Assembly: GCA_041395945.1 (NCBI GenBank)
Contig: JAWKZN010000001.1
Location: forward strand, 434,001-498,000
Origin: Pseudomonadales bacterium
GTDB lineage: Bacteria > Pseudomonadota > Gammaproteobacteria > Pseudomonadales > Azotimanducaceae
Reading direction: 5' to 3'
Length of the DNA stretch: 64,000 bases
Shown here: positions 53,323-62,322 of the stretch, in pieces
How the letters are laid out: every line of letters begins with the position of its first letter
Position numbering within the stretch: the first letter of the stretch is position 1
Position numbers and translations under genes: made by a program
Notes under the pieces: model-generated
The model's database searches: none
Seen by the model: only the letters and a program-made list of their open reading frames with translations
What the model was told of the DNA's origin: nothing

Positions 53323-54255
53323 ATGGCCGCTGTAGAACCGCAACAGAAATTCGATGGGAAAACCAGTGCAGAGCAGGTCGTTGCCGGGCGCGATCTGTCT
53401 GCACAGACCATCATTGTCACAGGTGCGAATACGGGCATTGGTGAAGCGGCCGCCGTCGCCCTGGCAGGTGCGGGTGCGCGGGTGGTCTTTGCCTGCCGGA
53501 GCGCAGACACGGGGAAAGCAGCCGTCGTACGTGCAAAAACTGCTTATCCGAACTGCAGAGCAGAATTTACCGAGCTCGATCTCGCCTCTTTCGCCAGCAT
53601 CAAACGCTTCGCCGCGGTGCTGGATGCCGAGGGGATCGATACGCTTGTCTGCAACGCGGGACTTGCGGCGCTTGATTACGAAGAAACCGAGGACGGCTTC
53701 GAGCGGACAACGGGCGTCTGCCATATCGGACATTTTCTCCTCACACGTCTGCTCATGCCGAAACTGCTCGCTGCACCTGCCCCTCGCGTAATCATGGTTT
53801 CCAGCACCAGCCACAAGCAACCGCCGAAACTCGACTTCACAAACTTCCCGATGTCGCGGGACCGGTTCAAGGGACTGGCAGCTTACGGCCAGGCAAAACT
53901 CTGTAATGTGCTCATGGCGAAATCGCTGCAGCGCCGCTACGGCGAACACGGCCTCACCGCCTGTGCACTGCATCCGGGTACCCTTATCAGCACCGATATC
54001 GGCCGCAATTCAGCGATTATGGATACGCTGATCAAGCTCATCAGCCCCTTCACCAAATCCCGTTCCCAGGGTGCTGCGACCACCGTCTGGGCGGCGGTGC
54101 ATGAACCCGCGGCCGAACTTGCCGGCCAGTATCTGAAGGATTGCCGGATCGCCCGCTCCAGTGCGGAGTCGAATGATGTCGTGGTTGCGGAGCGGTTGTG
54201 GGACGCAACAGAGCGTCTGCTGGCGGGCGCGGGACCGGTTCCTGACTGGCCGTAA
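53323..54255 (+). CDS. Short-chain dehydrogenase/reductase (retinol-dehydrogenase/WWOX-like)
   Basis: A 310-residue SDR of the RDH/protochlorophyllide reductase-like group: TGANTGIGEAAAVALAGAG at the cofactor site, CNAGLA, the catalytic Ser region VSSTSHKQPPK and the YGQAKLCN active site. A 25-residue N-terminal extension precedes the Rossmann fold. It follows the crotonase gene by 75 bases on the same strand, so it may belong to the same transcript. The natural alcohol or keto substrate is not deducible. Confidence 0.87.
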   Translation: MAAVEPQQKFDGKTSAEQVVAGRDLSAQTIIVTGANTGIGEAAAVALAGAGARVVFACRSADTGKAAVVRAKTAYPNCRAEFTELDLASFASIKRFAAVLDAEGIDTLVCNAGLAALDYEETEDGFERTTGVCHIGHFLLTRLLMPKLLAAPAPRVIMVSSTSHKQPPKLDFTNFPMSRDRFKGLAAYGQAKLCNVLMAKSLQRRYGEHGLTACALHPGTLISTDIGRNSAIMDTLIKLISPFTKSRSQGAATTVWAAVHEPAAELAGQYLKDCRIARSSAESNDVVVAERLWDATERLLAGAGPVPDWP

Positions 54256-54331
54256 GCGGCGCGCTGTCCACCAGGGAAGACAGCTTGCCGGAAACGTTGC
54301 CACCGGTACCTTGACCTGCGTTTCCCTCCCG

Positions 54332-55045
54332 TCAGCGGGTCAGTATGTTACCGGCGATGCCCAGCGCGAAGCCAAACACGGCACCCATCGGCGGTGCCCA
54401 GTGTTTTTTCAGCACGGCCTGCGGAGCGATGTCTTCAAAGATTGAATAAAGGATTCCGCCGGCGGCAAACAGCATGATTGCCGCTACCACTGCCGGGTTG
54501 CCGGCCAGCCACAGATAGCCGCTGACGCCGGCGATGGGACCGAGAAGCGCCATGAGCGCAAACAGACCGAGCAGTCGACCGGGGCGAACTTTTACCGTGT
54601 GCCGCATTTCGCGATAGGCGTTGAAGCCCTCGGGCATGTTCTGCAGTGCCATGAGTCCGGCGAGCAGTACCGCGCCGGTGCTGTCGATGGCGAATGCCGC
54701 GCCGAGAGCAAGGGATTCGGGAATGAAGTCGGCGAGCATGGCAGTCAGCTGGCCAGCCGGTGTACGCAGGCGGGCGAGCATCCTGTCGATGCCCATGAAG
54801 GCAAAGCCACCGCAAATGAAGGACCCCGCGGCGGTGAAGATGTCGACATGATCGATGCCTTCCGGCACCAGCACCAGTGCCACAGCGGAGAGCAGCGCAC
54901 CGCCGCCGAAAGCGATCACGCTGTGGCGGAACTCGTTCTCCAGCCAGCGCCGGTGAATGTGTTCGTAGCGCGCTACAGCCGCCCCCAGTGGCATGGCCAT
55001 GCCGGCCAGGAGGGTGAAGAAGATGATGTTCGCGATCTGTTCCAT
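54332..55045 (-). CDS. ZIP-family metal transporter
   Basis: A 237-residue membrane protein with eight or so helices. The metal-binding helices hold the typical His/Glu residues: DFIPESLALGAAFA in helix 4 and LMALQNMPEGFNAYRE in helix 5. This fits the ZIP family (zinc, iron, manganese). ATG at 55045 was preferred because the longer open frame is hydrophilic and unlikely. The central Glu/His positions look intact. Transport direction and metal are unknown. It is divergent from cbpA. Confidence 0.88.
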   Translation of the reverse strand: MEQIANIIFFTLLAGMAMPLGAAVARYEHIHRRWLENEFRHSVIAFGGGALLSAVALVLVPEGIDHVDIFTAAGSFICGGFAFMGIDRMLARLRTPAGQLTAMLADFIPESLALGAAFAIDSTGAVLLAGLMALQNMPEGFNAYREMRHTVKVRPGRLLGLFALMALLGPIAGVSGYLWLAGNPAVVAAIMLFAAGGILYSIFEDIAPQAVLKKHWAPPMGAVFGFALGIAGNILTR

Positions 55046-55269
55046 GCGTGCTCCCTCTGGTACGGGTGGTGGATCGCGCTGCACCAGTGTTTTTCCGGCT
55101 GGCGGTTGCTGGCAACATAGTGCGAAGCAGGGCGCACGACCAGCCTCTCGAGTGCTCAATACCCTCGCCGCGGGCTGGCCTGGACTTAAACGCTGACCTG
55201 GGGTTTGATCAGCTCTGTATCGTAGTGCATTTTTCCTGGCGATAGGAACATCACGGCAACGGGCAACCG

Positions 55270-56223
55270 ATGGAATTCAGAGATTATTACAAGGTCATGG
55301 GCGTAGCCCGCGACGCCACCCAGGACGAGATCAAGCGGGCTTACCGCAAGCTTGCGCGCAAGTATCACCCGGACGTGAGTAAGGAGACCGATGCCGAGAT
55401 GCGGTTCAAAGAACTCGGGGAGGCCTATGAAGTCCTCAAGGATCCTGAGAAGCGTGCGGCCTACGATCAGCTGGGTGCAAACTGGAAGGAGGGTCAGGAA
55501 TTCCGGCCGCCGCCGGATTGGGATGCCGGGTTCGAGTTCAGAGGGGGCGGGTACACCGGGGGTGGCCCGGAGTTCCACAGCGATTTCTTTGAAGAGCTGT
55601 TCGGCCGACGCACTTCACAGCGTGGTCATAGCGGGGAGCGCCGCAGCTTCCGGATGCGCGGTGAGGATCACCACGCGAAGGTGCTGATTGATCTTGTGGA
55701 CAGCTACAACGGGTCGACCCGGAGTATCTCGCTGCGGGTCCCGGAACTGACGGACGACGGTCACGTCGTTACCCGGGATCGCGAACTCAGGGTGCGCATT
55801 CCCAAAGGTATTCGTGCCGGCCAGCAGATCCGTCTCGCCGGCCAGGGTGGCCCTGGAATGGGTGGTGCTGAATCCGGTGATCTGTACCTGGAGGTGGAGT
55901 TTCGCAGGCATCCGCATTTTCGTGTCGATGGTGCGGACGTCTACATCGATCTGCCAGTCGCGCCCTGGGAGGCCGCTCTGGGCGGAAGCGTCAAAGCGCC
56001 GACGCCGACCGGGACGGTGGACCTGAAGATCCCGGCTAATTCCAGCCAGGGCAGAAAGTTGCGCCTGAAAGGTCGTGGTCTCCCGGGAAAAGCGCCAGGC
56101 GATCTGTATATGGTGCTGCAGATCAGTCTTCCGCCGGCAGACAGCGACGCCGCGAAACGCCTGTACAAACAAATGCAGGACCAGCTCGGGTTCAACCCGC
56201 GCGCCGAGATGGGGGTATTCTGA
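55270..56223 (+). CDS. cbpA: Curved DNA-binding protein/DnaJ-class co-chaperone CbpA
   Basis: A 317-residue Hsp40 co-chaperone. Residues 1-70 are a J domain with the HPD motif (KYHPDVSKETD), followed by a Gly-rich linker and two C-terminal substrate-binding domains (ELRVRIPKGIRAGQQIRLAG). It has no zinc-finger repeats, which separates CbpA from DnaJ. It stimulates DnaK ATPase, and in E. coli is also nucleoid-associated. The cbpM partner gene follows after four bases, as in E. coli. Confidence 0.93.
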   Translation: MEFRDYYKVMGVARDATQDEIKRAYRKLARKYHPDVSKETDAEMRFKELGEAYEVLKDPEKRAAYDQLGANWKEGQEFRPPPDWDAGFEFRGGGYTGGGPEFHSDFFEELFGRRTSQRGHSGERRSFRMRGEDHHAKVLIDLVDSYNGSTRSISLRVPELTDDGHVVTRDRELRVRIPKGIRAGQQIRLAGQGGPGMGGAESGDLYLEVEFRRHPHFRVDGADVYIDLPVAPWEAALGGSVKAPTPTGTVDLKIPANSSQGRKLRLKGRGLPGKAPGDLYMVLQISLPPADSDAAKRLYKQMQDQLGFNPRAEMGVF

Positions 56224-56227
56224 TCCC

Positions 56228-56545
56228 ATGGCTAAACGCAAACAGACCGTCAGCGAACAAATCGGTGAACTGATCGACGAGGAGACGACGCTGACCGTGG
56301 CGGATCTCTGTCGCACATGCGCCGTCGAAGCTGAGATGATTGAAGCGATGGTGGACGAGGGGATACTTGAACCGGTGGGTCAACGCCGTCATCACCTCTA
56401 CTTCCATGTCAGCAGTCTGCGACGTACCCGCATAGCGGTGACTCTGCATCGTGATCTGGGAGTGAATCTGGCAGGAGCGGCGCTGGCACTGGAGCTGATG
56501 GAGCGAATTGCCGAGCTCGAGGCCAAGCTTCCTTCCGATCAGTAA
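56228..56545 (+). CDS. cbpM: Chaperone modulatory protein CbpM
   Basis: A 105-residue CbpM homolog: the MerR-like helix-turn-helix-type fold is seen in TLTVADLCRTCAVEAEMIEA and the following EGILEP/YFHVSSLRRTRIAV block. It binds and inhibits the J domain of CbpA. ATG at 56228 starts four bases after the cbpA stop, so the two are cotranscribed. The adjacent open frame upstream is in cbpA and was dropped. Confidence 0.88.
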   Translation: MAKRKQTVSEQIGELIDEETTLTVADLCRTCAVEAEMIEAMVDEGILEPVGQRRHHLYFHVSSLRRTRIAVTLHRDLGVNLAGAALALELMERIAELEAKLPSDQ

Positions 56546-56623
56546 ACGTCGGAAATCACCGTCGGCAGGACGATCGTCGTCCGCCTCATTGCCAGATTGC
56601 ACTTCTGCTGGAGGCGATTGACC

Positions 56624-57037
56624 ATGATTACCCGCACAACCAACGCGTTGATGACAGCGCTCGCGTGCGTGGGGAACGTGGCGGCCGTACTCTGGTTGCA
56701 ACTGCGCCCGGTATTGATTTCTGAGACCGTTGGCGTTGCTTCGGCGTGGGGATTTGCGGCTGTTCTTGCTGGTCTTTCATTGTGGCGACTGCTCCCCTAC
56801 CTCCTGTGCTTGTGGATCGCCTTTCGGACCCGGCATCAAGGTGCAGTGCTCGTATCAATCGCCGCAATCGCTGCCACAGATCTGGTCTTCTATTGGGAAT
56901 CGATCGTGGCTACGGGCCAATCGGAGGCTCAGGCCTGGGCGTTTATGCTGCTGCCACTGTGGCACTTCGGGATCTACATCGCGGCGTGGTGGATTGCGTT
57001 TCTGCTGGTTCGAAGCCTGTGGAGCAGGAAGCCCTGA
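56624..57037 (+). CDS. Small integral membrane protein of unknown function
   Basis: I do not recognise the family. The 137-residue product has four hydrophobic helices (about residues 8-28, 37-60, 70-90 and 108-130) with Trp- and Arg-rich loops and a basic end (VRSLWSRKP). The ATG at 56624 follows GGAGG and is better supported than a TTG nine codons upstream. It is convergent with the PAP2 gene. The only context clue is its closeness to cbpAM, which does not suggest a function. Confidence 0.7.
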   Translation: MITRTTNALMTALACVGNVAAVLWLQLRPVLISETVGVASAWGFAAVLAGLSLWRLLPYLLCLWIAFRTRHQGAVLVSIAAIAATDLVFYWESIVATGQSEAQAWAFMLLPLWHFGIYIAAWWIAFLLVRSLWSRKP

Positions 57038-57092
57038 ATACTTATCCCAGCGATTTGACGGGGTATCACGCCATTCCCACAGCCGTTCTGGC

Positions 57093-57944
57093 TCAGCGCA
57101 GCGGCAAATACAGGCTGAGCAACGCCCCTCCCGGCAGGGGTGTGGTGTGAATACTGACCGGCAGTGTGACGTCACCGGACTCCAGAAATGCATGGTATGC
57201 GAATCGGGCCAGGAAACTGCCGATGGCGTAACCCGCCAGTACGTCGGCGGGATGGTGTTTACCTGCCTCCACGCGCGCCCAGCCGGTTGCTGCTGCGGTG
57301 CCGTAGAGCGCCGCATTGCTCGTCAGCCGGGCCCAGTCGGGCATGTTCACATAGGCCAGGTTGCCCACCGCCATGTTCACCGACACGCTCGCGAGCGAGG
57401 TGTGGCCGGATGGGAAGCTGCTGTTGTTGCTGCCGTCTGGTCGCTCCCTGGCGGTGGCCGTCTTCAGTCCATCTACCAGCATCCGGTCCGCCAGTAGCGT
57501 GCTGCCACCGACCAGCAGGCCGCTGGCGCGACTCCTGAGTGAGTCGCTCGGTACCAGCATGGTGGTCAGGAGATAGCTGGCAATGGAGATGTCGCGCAGG
57601 GTATCGCTCGCGCTGTCTGCATGGGTGCCGAAGACGGTTGCGTGGTCGATGGCGTCATCTGAAACCTTGTTGTCCAGATTCGTGGCACCGAAGAGCAGGG
57701 CGCCGGCGGCCGGGACCCAGGTATTCGGATTGCGGGCAGCCTTCGCCGCGGCGCTGGCCAGGCGCTGGCCGTCCGGCCAGCCTGCGGAGGCACCCCAGTG
57801 ACCCTTCTCAGTGAGGTTCGCACAGCCGATGCTGAGAATGGCCGGCAGCAGCGGGATCATCAGACGGATGGCGAATTCGCTGCGACGCCCGGCCGGCAGT
57901 GAACGGACCATGATCATCGCTCTGAGCCAATGTACAGGTTTCAT
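57093..57944 (-). CDS. PAP2-type phosphatase, exported lipoprotein
   Basis: A 283-residue membrane-associated acid phosphatase homolog. A signal with lipobox LLPAILSIGC is followed by the three PAP2 motifs: KTATARERP, SFPSGHTS and GWARVEAGKHHPADVLAG. The catalytic His and the Arg/Asp of the last two motifs are intact. It could dephosphorylate lipid phosphates such as phosphatidic acid or undecaprenyl diphosphate; the short central membrane part points to a soluble periplasmic enzyme. It faces the small membrane-protein gene. Confidence 0.86.
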   Translation of the reverse strand: MKPVHWLRAMIMVRSLPAGRRSEFAIRLMIPLLPAILSIGCANLTEKGHWGASAGWPDGQRLASAAAKAARNPNTWVPAAGALLFGATNLDNKVSDDAIDHATVFGTHADSASDTLRDISIASYLLTTMLVPSDSLRSRASGLLVGGSTLLADRMLVDGLKTATARERPDGSNNSSFPSGHTSLASVSVNMAVGNLAYVNMPDWARLTSNAALYGTAAATGWARVEAGKHHPADVLAGYAIGSFLARFAYHAFLESGDVTLPVSIHTTPLPGGALLSLYLPLR

Positions 57945-58113
57945 CCTGTTCCCCGTCGTTATCCTGATCCGGGCAGCATAAATCTATCCGTGGGGGCAGA
58001 AGAATAACCACCTGAATCAGGCGCAAACCCCGTTTTTACCGCTACACGGCGGATCGCACTTGTTGCGTCTTATGGATCCGGGTCGAAGATTCAAGTCCGG
58101 TTGGAATGCAAAG

Positions 58114-58911
58114 CTACTGGATCTGCCCCTGGTTGAAGACCGGTTTTCTTTTCTCCATAAACGCCCGCATGCCTTCCCTGGAATCAGCTGAATCCCGAAC
58201 TGCGCTGCACGCTGCCTGTTCTTCCGCGATCAATGATGTCAGCGGCTTCTCCTCACCCCCGACGATGACATGCATCATCGCGCGAACCGCTTCCCGGGGC
58301 ATGGCTGCCAATTCCTGTGCAAGGCCGAGCGCCTTTGTCTTCAGTTCCCTCAGAGGCCAAACCTCGTTGACCAGACCGATTCGAAAGGCTTCCGGCCCGG
58401 AAATTTTTTTCGCGCGCAGGATCATGTCCAATGCATGTTGTTCTCCTACGCGTTTTGTCAGTCGCGCACTACCACCCCAGGCCGGCACTGCGCCCAGATC
58501 CAGCTCTGGCAAACCGATCTGAGCCCCTTCTTCCGCAGCCAGACGAAAGTGACAGCCGAGCGGGACCTCCAGTCCCCCACCAAGACAGTAACCAAACAAG
58601 GTTGCTACCCAGGGTTTTTCCATGGTTTCGATTGCGCGGATGACGCGCAGCCGCTGTTCAAAAACCGCTTCCGGACTGCCCATGCGTTCGATGCCTTGCG
58701 GCAATTGCTTGAGGTCCATGCCCACTGAGAAATTCTTCTCACCTTCTGCTGTGAGGACTACCGCCCTGATACTCTGATCCTGTGCGATCGATGTAACCTC
58801 GGCCTCGAGCATATCCATAAAAGCCAGTGACATGCGATTGATGGGTGCGTCATTTATCGACAACACTTTGACTGCGCCATGGGTAGTAATGAGAATCGGG
58901 TCCAGTTCCAT
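58114..58911 (-). CDS. Enoyl-CoA hydratase/isomerase (crotonase family)
   Basis: A 265-residue crotonase. The oxyanion blocks are GEKNFSVGMDLKQL and LFGYCLGGGLEVPLGC, and a Glu lies at the hydratase Glu144-like position in GLPELDLGAVPAWGG. The start MELDPILITTHGAV at 58911 was chosen over a longer upstream frame. It is followed on the same strand, 119 bases away, by nothing related: the RidA gene is upstream. It may take part in beta-oxidation or a related acyl-CoA reaction. Confidence 0.87.
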   Translation of the reverse strand: MELDPILITTHGAVKVLSINDAPINRMSLAFMDMLEAEVTSIAQDQSIRAVVLTAEGEKNFSVGMDLKQLPQGIERMGSPEAVFEQRLRVIRAIETMEKPWVATLFGYCLGGGLEVPLGCHFRLAAEEGAQIGLPELDLGAVPAWGGSARLTKRVGEQHALDMILRAKKISGPEAFRIGLVNEVWPLRELKTKALGLAQELAAMPREAVRAMMHVIVGGEEKPLTSLIAEEQAACSAVRDSADSREGMRAFMEKRKPVFNQGQIQ

Positions 58912-59030
58912 GACTGGTCTCCTGGTTGGTATCGGTTGCAACCAATTCAGCCACGCCTGCACCGTGCTTTAAGATGGATGTAGCAAGGTCGCGATTGATT
59001 ATTTTGTGGCGCCATGGCTCTGGGTGCCGG

Positions 59031-59402
59031 CTACTTTTTGCGAGCGATCACCTTGATCTCTGCACGTGCGCCGGGGATGACCAGTTCGGTAATTCCGATC
59101 CAGGTAGATGCGGGGTAGGGCTTCTTAATGAACTCGTCTTTAGCCTTCGCCATTGCGGCGGTATTCTTCTGCAGGTCGACCATATATATGGTGGTGTCGA
59201 TGATGTCCTCATAGCCAACGCCGGCCGCGGCCAGCGTTTCACCGAGAGACGCCCAGGCGTTTCGGAACTCGTCTTCAGCCGTATCGCCTCGACCAACGAC
59301 TCCAGAAAAGAAAATCAGATCGTCGTGGCGGACGGCGGGAGCGAAGTGCCAGTTTTCATAGGTCTTGCGCGCAGATTCAGGGACGATGACATTGATGGAC
59401 AT
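59031..59402 (-). CDS. RidA family (YjgF/YER057c/UK114) protein
   Basis: A 123-residue RidA-like protein. It has the FSGVVGRG and EDEFRNAWASLGETLAAAG helix and the closing IPGARAEIKVIARKK strand. Family members are reactive imine/enamine deaminases, and the Arg near the end (GARAEI) may be the conserved catalytic one. The gene lies between crotonase and cytochrome c genes, all on the minus strand, with gaps of about 120 bases on each side. It is probably transcribed on its own. Confidence 0.86.
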   Translation of the reverse strand: MSINVIVPESARKTYENWHFAPAVRHDDLIFFSGVVGRGDTAEDEFRNAWASLGETLAAAGVGYEDIIDTTIYMVDLQKNTAAMAKAKDEFIKKPYPASTWIGITELVIPGARAEIKVIARKK

Positions 59403-59521
59403 TTGACTTTCCCAGGCTGGTTGGAGTTTCAGGGCTTTCGAGTAAGCTAAATGGGATCAGCTCCCAGAGCAAGACGTGCGCCGACCCATTGATCAGCGCT
59501 GATTCGCCCGATATCTCAGAG

Positions 59522-59878
59522 TCAGCGTACCTGCAGCCTGCGAATGTAGGCGACCAGTTCGTCCACTTCTTCATCCTGCAGGTTGCTCCACGCAGGCATG
59601 AGTGACGAACCGCCGTAGGCGGCCGTTCCGTTGCGGATCACATTGGCCAGATCCGTGTCGCTGCCTTTTTCCCAGTCTGCGTCCGTGTCGAACTTGAAGG
59701 CAGCTGCGCTGAAGGGCCGCGGACGGATCATAGTCTCGGGAACGCCTGCTCCGTCTCCTTTACCTTCGCTGCCGTGACAGATCTGGCAGTAGTTTTCATA
59801 CAGCGTCCGGCCGTCCGGGTGTGCCACCAGCGGTGTCAGCAGGCCCGTGACCGACAGGATCATCAGGAATTTGCGCAT
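59522..59878 (-). CDS. Small c-type cytochrome, exported
   Basis: A 118-residue protein with signal peptide ending LVAHPDG and one haem-binding CQICH (about residues 32-36), followed by SEGKGDGAG. The axial Met may be in GGSSLMPAW. The Asn/Ala and Tyr pattern is class I cytochrome c. It ends a three-gene run with the propeller-cytochrome gene and a lipoprotein gene, with two bases between this start and the lipoprotein stop. It presumably shuttles electrons from the first protein. Confidence 0.9.
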   Translation of the reverse strand: MRKFLMILSVTGLLTPLVAHPDGRTLYENYCQICHGSEGKGDGAGVPETMIRPRPFSAAAFKFDTDADWEKGSDTDLANVIRNGTAAYGGSSLMPAWSNLQDEEVDELVAYIRRLQVR

Positions 59879-59880
59879 GG

Positions 59881-60414
59881 CTAGGTTTCTCCGTGGTCTT
59901 GTCGTGATCCGTCCAACTCGAACTCCAGAACGACAACTTCAAAGTGTTTCAGGTTCACCAGGCCGTGTGTTTCGTAAACTGTGCCGTTGGCATTCACCGA
60001 TACCGCGTAGGGAGCGGGTGCCCGCGACTTCGAGCCGTCGCAGCGGGCAGGAAAGTCCACGCCAATCCTGTAGCGGCCGGGCCAGGGATCGGCAAAGCGG
60101 ATTTCCTCCACACGGGGGCCGGCCGTGTCGCAGCGCACATCCGCGCTTATCGCGCCCCCGGTGCGGGATTCGTGGCGGGCGAAGTAGACGGTTTCCAGCA
60201 GCGGATCGGTGACGTACAGATCCAGATCAACGCTCTCATCGAACTTCAGTCTGACCACAACGGCGTCAGCCCCGGTGCTTTCCTCCCCGCTGAGCAGCTG
60301 CGCCAGCTCCGTTGCCCGCGCTTCCAGCGCCCGCAGTTCCTCAGTGCTGGTTTCCGGCTCCGCGCAGCCGGCTACAAAAGGCAGAACGCCGATCAGCAGC
60401 AGGCGTGCCTTCAC
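59881..60414 (-). CDS. Lipoprotein with DUF2135/YfaP-like beta domain
   Basis: A 177-residue lipoprotein: signal ending LPFVAGC (Cys near residue 17), a Glu/Ala-rich helix (TSTEELRALEARATELAQLL), then a beta-rich domain (DLDLYVTDPLLETVYFARHES, then GRYRIGVDFPARC). That beta domain resembles DUF2135/YfaP by its DLDLYVTDP pattern; the match is by eye. The GTG start at 60414 overlaps the stop of the propeller gene (GTGA), and the cytochrome c gene follows after two bases. It likely assembles with them at the membrane. Confidence 0.7.
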   Translation of the reverse strand: MKARLLLIGVLPFVAGCAEPETSTEELRALEARATELAQLLSGEESTGADAVVVRLKFDESVDLDLYVTDPLLETVYFARHESRTGGAISADVRCDTAGPRVEEIRFADPWPGRYRIGVDFPARCDGSKSRAPAPYAVSVNANGTVYETHGLVNLKHFEVVVLEFELDGSRQDHGET

Positions 60415-62213
60415 CGTGGCCCCAGGGCGCCAACTGTGGGAACCGCGGGCGGTGTCAGGCGCAGCACTCTCGGCGTGCCGGTCTCGATCTGCCAGGCCGG
60501 AACGTTGGAGTTGCTGGTCCACACCGCACCGTTCTCATCAAAATCGATCTCGCGGGTGTAGGTCACCTGGGTCGGCAGCGGGTAGATGGTGAACGCCTCT
60601 GTTGCGGGGTCGAAGCTCAGCAGGGTGTCGCTGTTGGTGCCGCAGATCCACACGGTGTCCGTCTTGAGATCCACATTGAGTGCGTAGGGCGTTTCCGTGC
60701 CGAGCGGCTCGATGGGAATCTCAAAGAGTTCGAATTCCTCCGTCTCGATATCGAAGCGTGCGAGAACGTTCGAAGAAAAGCCCGGGATCCAGAGGTCGCC
60801 TCTGGAGTCGAATCGCATCCGGCGCGGCGCTTTGAAGGGCGTGTCGATCATCTGCAGCTCGAAGGTATCCGGGTCGATTCGGCCGATCCGGTGCGCGTTG
60901 AGCTGACTGAACCAGATATCGCCGTTCGGCGCGATATCGATGCCGTAAGGCACAGGGCCGGTACCTTCCCCACCACCGGCGCCAGCCGCACCGCTCAGGT
61001 CCACATACTGGCCGAGCCAGAGAAAGAAGGGGATCATGCGCAGCATCACGGCTTCGCCGAAACTGCGGGCAGGTACCCTGATATTCTCGTGCTGGCCGGT
61101 GCTCGGATCGAATACGCCGACGTGATTCGAGCCGGCAACCGTGTACCAGACCCGGTTCCGGGCATCGATCCGCAGTGTGTGCGGATAGATACCGCTGGGT
61201 AGCGGCTCTGTTGTAAACGAACCGTCCTTCGGATCGAACTTCGCGAGCTGGTTACCGGTGGCGAGCGTGATCCATATCGCACCGTTGTGATCCACCTGCA
61301 GCGAATGGGGCCCGACGTACATCTCGGAATTGGAGGGCAGGGCACCCGATCCCATATTGCCGCCCAGAGGCAGGCCCTCGCTCGGAATCTTGAACCATTC
61401 GCGCTTGCCGCCGGGAACTCTCGGGTCCATGCGAAAGAGGGTGTCGGTGGTCATGTCCACGGAGTAGATGTGGCCGCTCGGGTGCACGATCATGTCGTGC
61501 TGCATCGAGGAGCGACCGCCCAGCTCGAACTCATCGATGATGGCGCCGAGGGCTGCTGGTTGCGGGGGTGGAGAGAAATCAGGTTTCTCCCAGCCCCGGG
61601 TCAGCGCGGGTACTGCCGTTGCCGGGTCATAGGCGCTGTTGAGCAGTCCGGGAATCCGGCTGCTGAGATCTTCGTCCAGACCCGCGCCCATGCGGGCCAT
61701 CAACGCCAGTATTTTCTGCCACTCCGCTTCATCCCGTTGCAGGCGGGTGGCGGGGCTGCCCTGCTGGTGGCAATAGGTGCACTGACGCACGAACTGCTCC
61801 CGATCGTGTTCCGACTCCAGCTTGTCGAGCAACAGCTCATACCAGTGGTTGGCCGGTAGTTGGGCGGCCACGGCGGCCGGGTCCGTGTGCCGGATGAGGG
61901 TGAAGTCGAGGGGTGTCAGCTCCTGCGCATCGGTCACGTGGCCGCGGGAACGTACGTCGTGCCAGCCGATACGCCGAACCCGGATCATATGCTCCGTGGC
62001 CGCTGGCAGACCGGAAACCTGGTAGTGACCGGAACCATCGGTGAACACCGTGCGTTCCTGAAAAGGCGCGCCGAAGCGGGCGGTGACCATCGCGCCAGCG
62101 ACAGGGTTGCCCGACTCATCGAGCACAGTGCCCGAAAATCCCGATGCCGTGAGGTTGCCGGCTGCCGATACTGTTGCGATCACGAGCACGAGTTTGACCA
62201 GATTGCGCATCAT
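60411..62213 (-). CDS. Multidomain exported protein: carboxypeptidase-regulatory-like domain, haem c site and beta-propeller
   Basis: A 600-residue protein with signal peptide MMRNLVKLVLVIATVSAAG. Residues about 27-110 form a carboxypeptidase-regulatory-like domain (SGTVLDESGNPVAGAMVTAR). A haem-binding CTYCH lies at about residues 153-157. From about 225 there is a beta-propeller of the streptogramin lyase (Vgb)/SMP-30 type: repeats such as NGAIWITL, NRVWYTV, NGDIWFSQLN and RGDLWIPG. It is probably periplasmic. The order propeller-lipoprotein-cytochrome c and the tight overlaps suggest a complex. Enzyme activity (lactonase or lyase) is not known. Confidence 0.85.
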   Translation of the reverse strand: MMRNLVKLVLVIATVSAAGNLTASGFSGTVLDESGNPVAGAMVTARFGAPFQERTVFTDGSGHYQVSGLPAATEHMIRVRRIGWHDVRSRGHVTDAQELTPLDFTLIRHTDPAAVAAQLPANHWYELLLDKLESEHDREQFVRQCTYCHQQGSPATRLQRDEAEWQKILALMARMGAGLDEDLSSRIPGLLNSAYDPATAVPALTRGWEKPDFSPPPQPAALGAIIDEFELGGRSSMQHDMIVHPSGHIYSVDMTTDTLFRMDPRVPGGKREWFKIPSEGLPLGGNMGSGALPSNSEMYVGPHSLQVDHNGAIWITLATGNQLAKFDPKDGSFTTEPLPSGIYPHTLRIDARNRVWYTVAGSNHVGVFDPSTGQHENIRVPARSFGEAVMLRMIPFFLWLGQYVDLSGAAGAGGGEGTGPVPYGIDIAPNGDIWFSQLNAHRIGRIDPDTFELQMIDTPFKAPRRMRFDSRGDLWIPGFSSNVLARFDIETEEFELFEIPIEPLGTETPYALNVDLKTDTVWICGTNSDTLLSFDPATEAFTIYPLPTQVTYTREIDFDENGAVWTSNSNVPAWQIETGTPRVLRLTPPAVPTVGALGPR

Positions 62214-62265
62214 TCACCTCTCCCGGGGTTCAGTGAGTAACTGGAACAATGTAACCCGACTTGCG

Positions 62266-62279
62266 CTGATGTGCATCAG
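62266..62279 (-). promoter_or_regulatory. FNR/ANR-like palindrome upstream of the cytochrome operon
   Basis: CTGATGTGCATCAG matches the FNR consensus TTGAT-N4-ATCAA in 8 of 10 positions, with the outer bases changed to C and G. It is centred about 60 bases before the start of the propeller gene. A possible -10 TACATT on the minus strand (complement of AATGTA at 62248-62253) lies about 22 bases away, nearer than a standard class II site requires. Oxygen-linked control of an operon with c-type cytochromes would fit. The CTGAT half could also be chance. Confidence 0.4.
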
Positions 62280-62322
62280 TGTCCGGTTCGGCAGAAGTTA
62301 ACCGACCGTTGCACGGCGACGA

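Noticed and set aside
51352..53973. 873-codon frame antisense to an acyl-CoA dehydrogenase, a crotonase and an SDR gene
   Set aside because: It is a shadow of GC-rich coding DNA. Three genes with clear motifs lie on the plus strand, and the translated antisense product has no recognisable domain.
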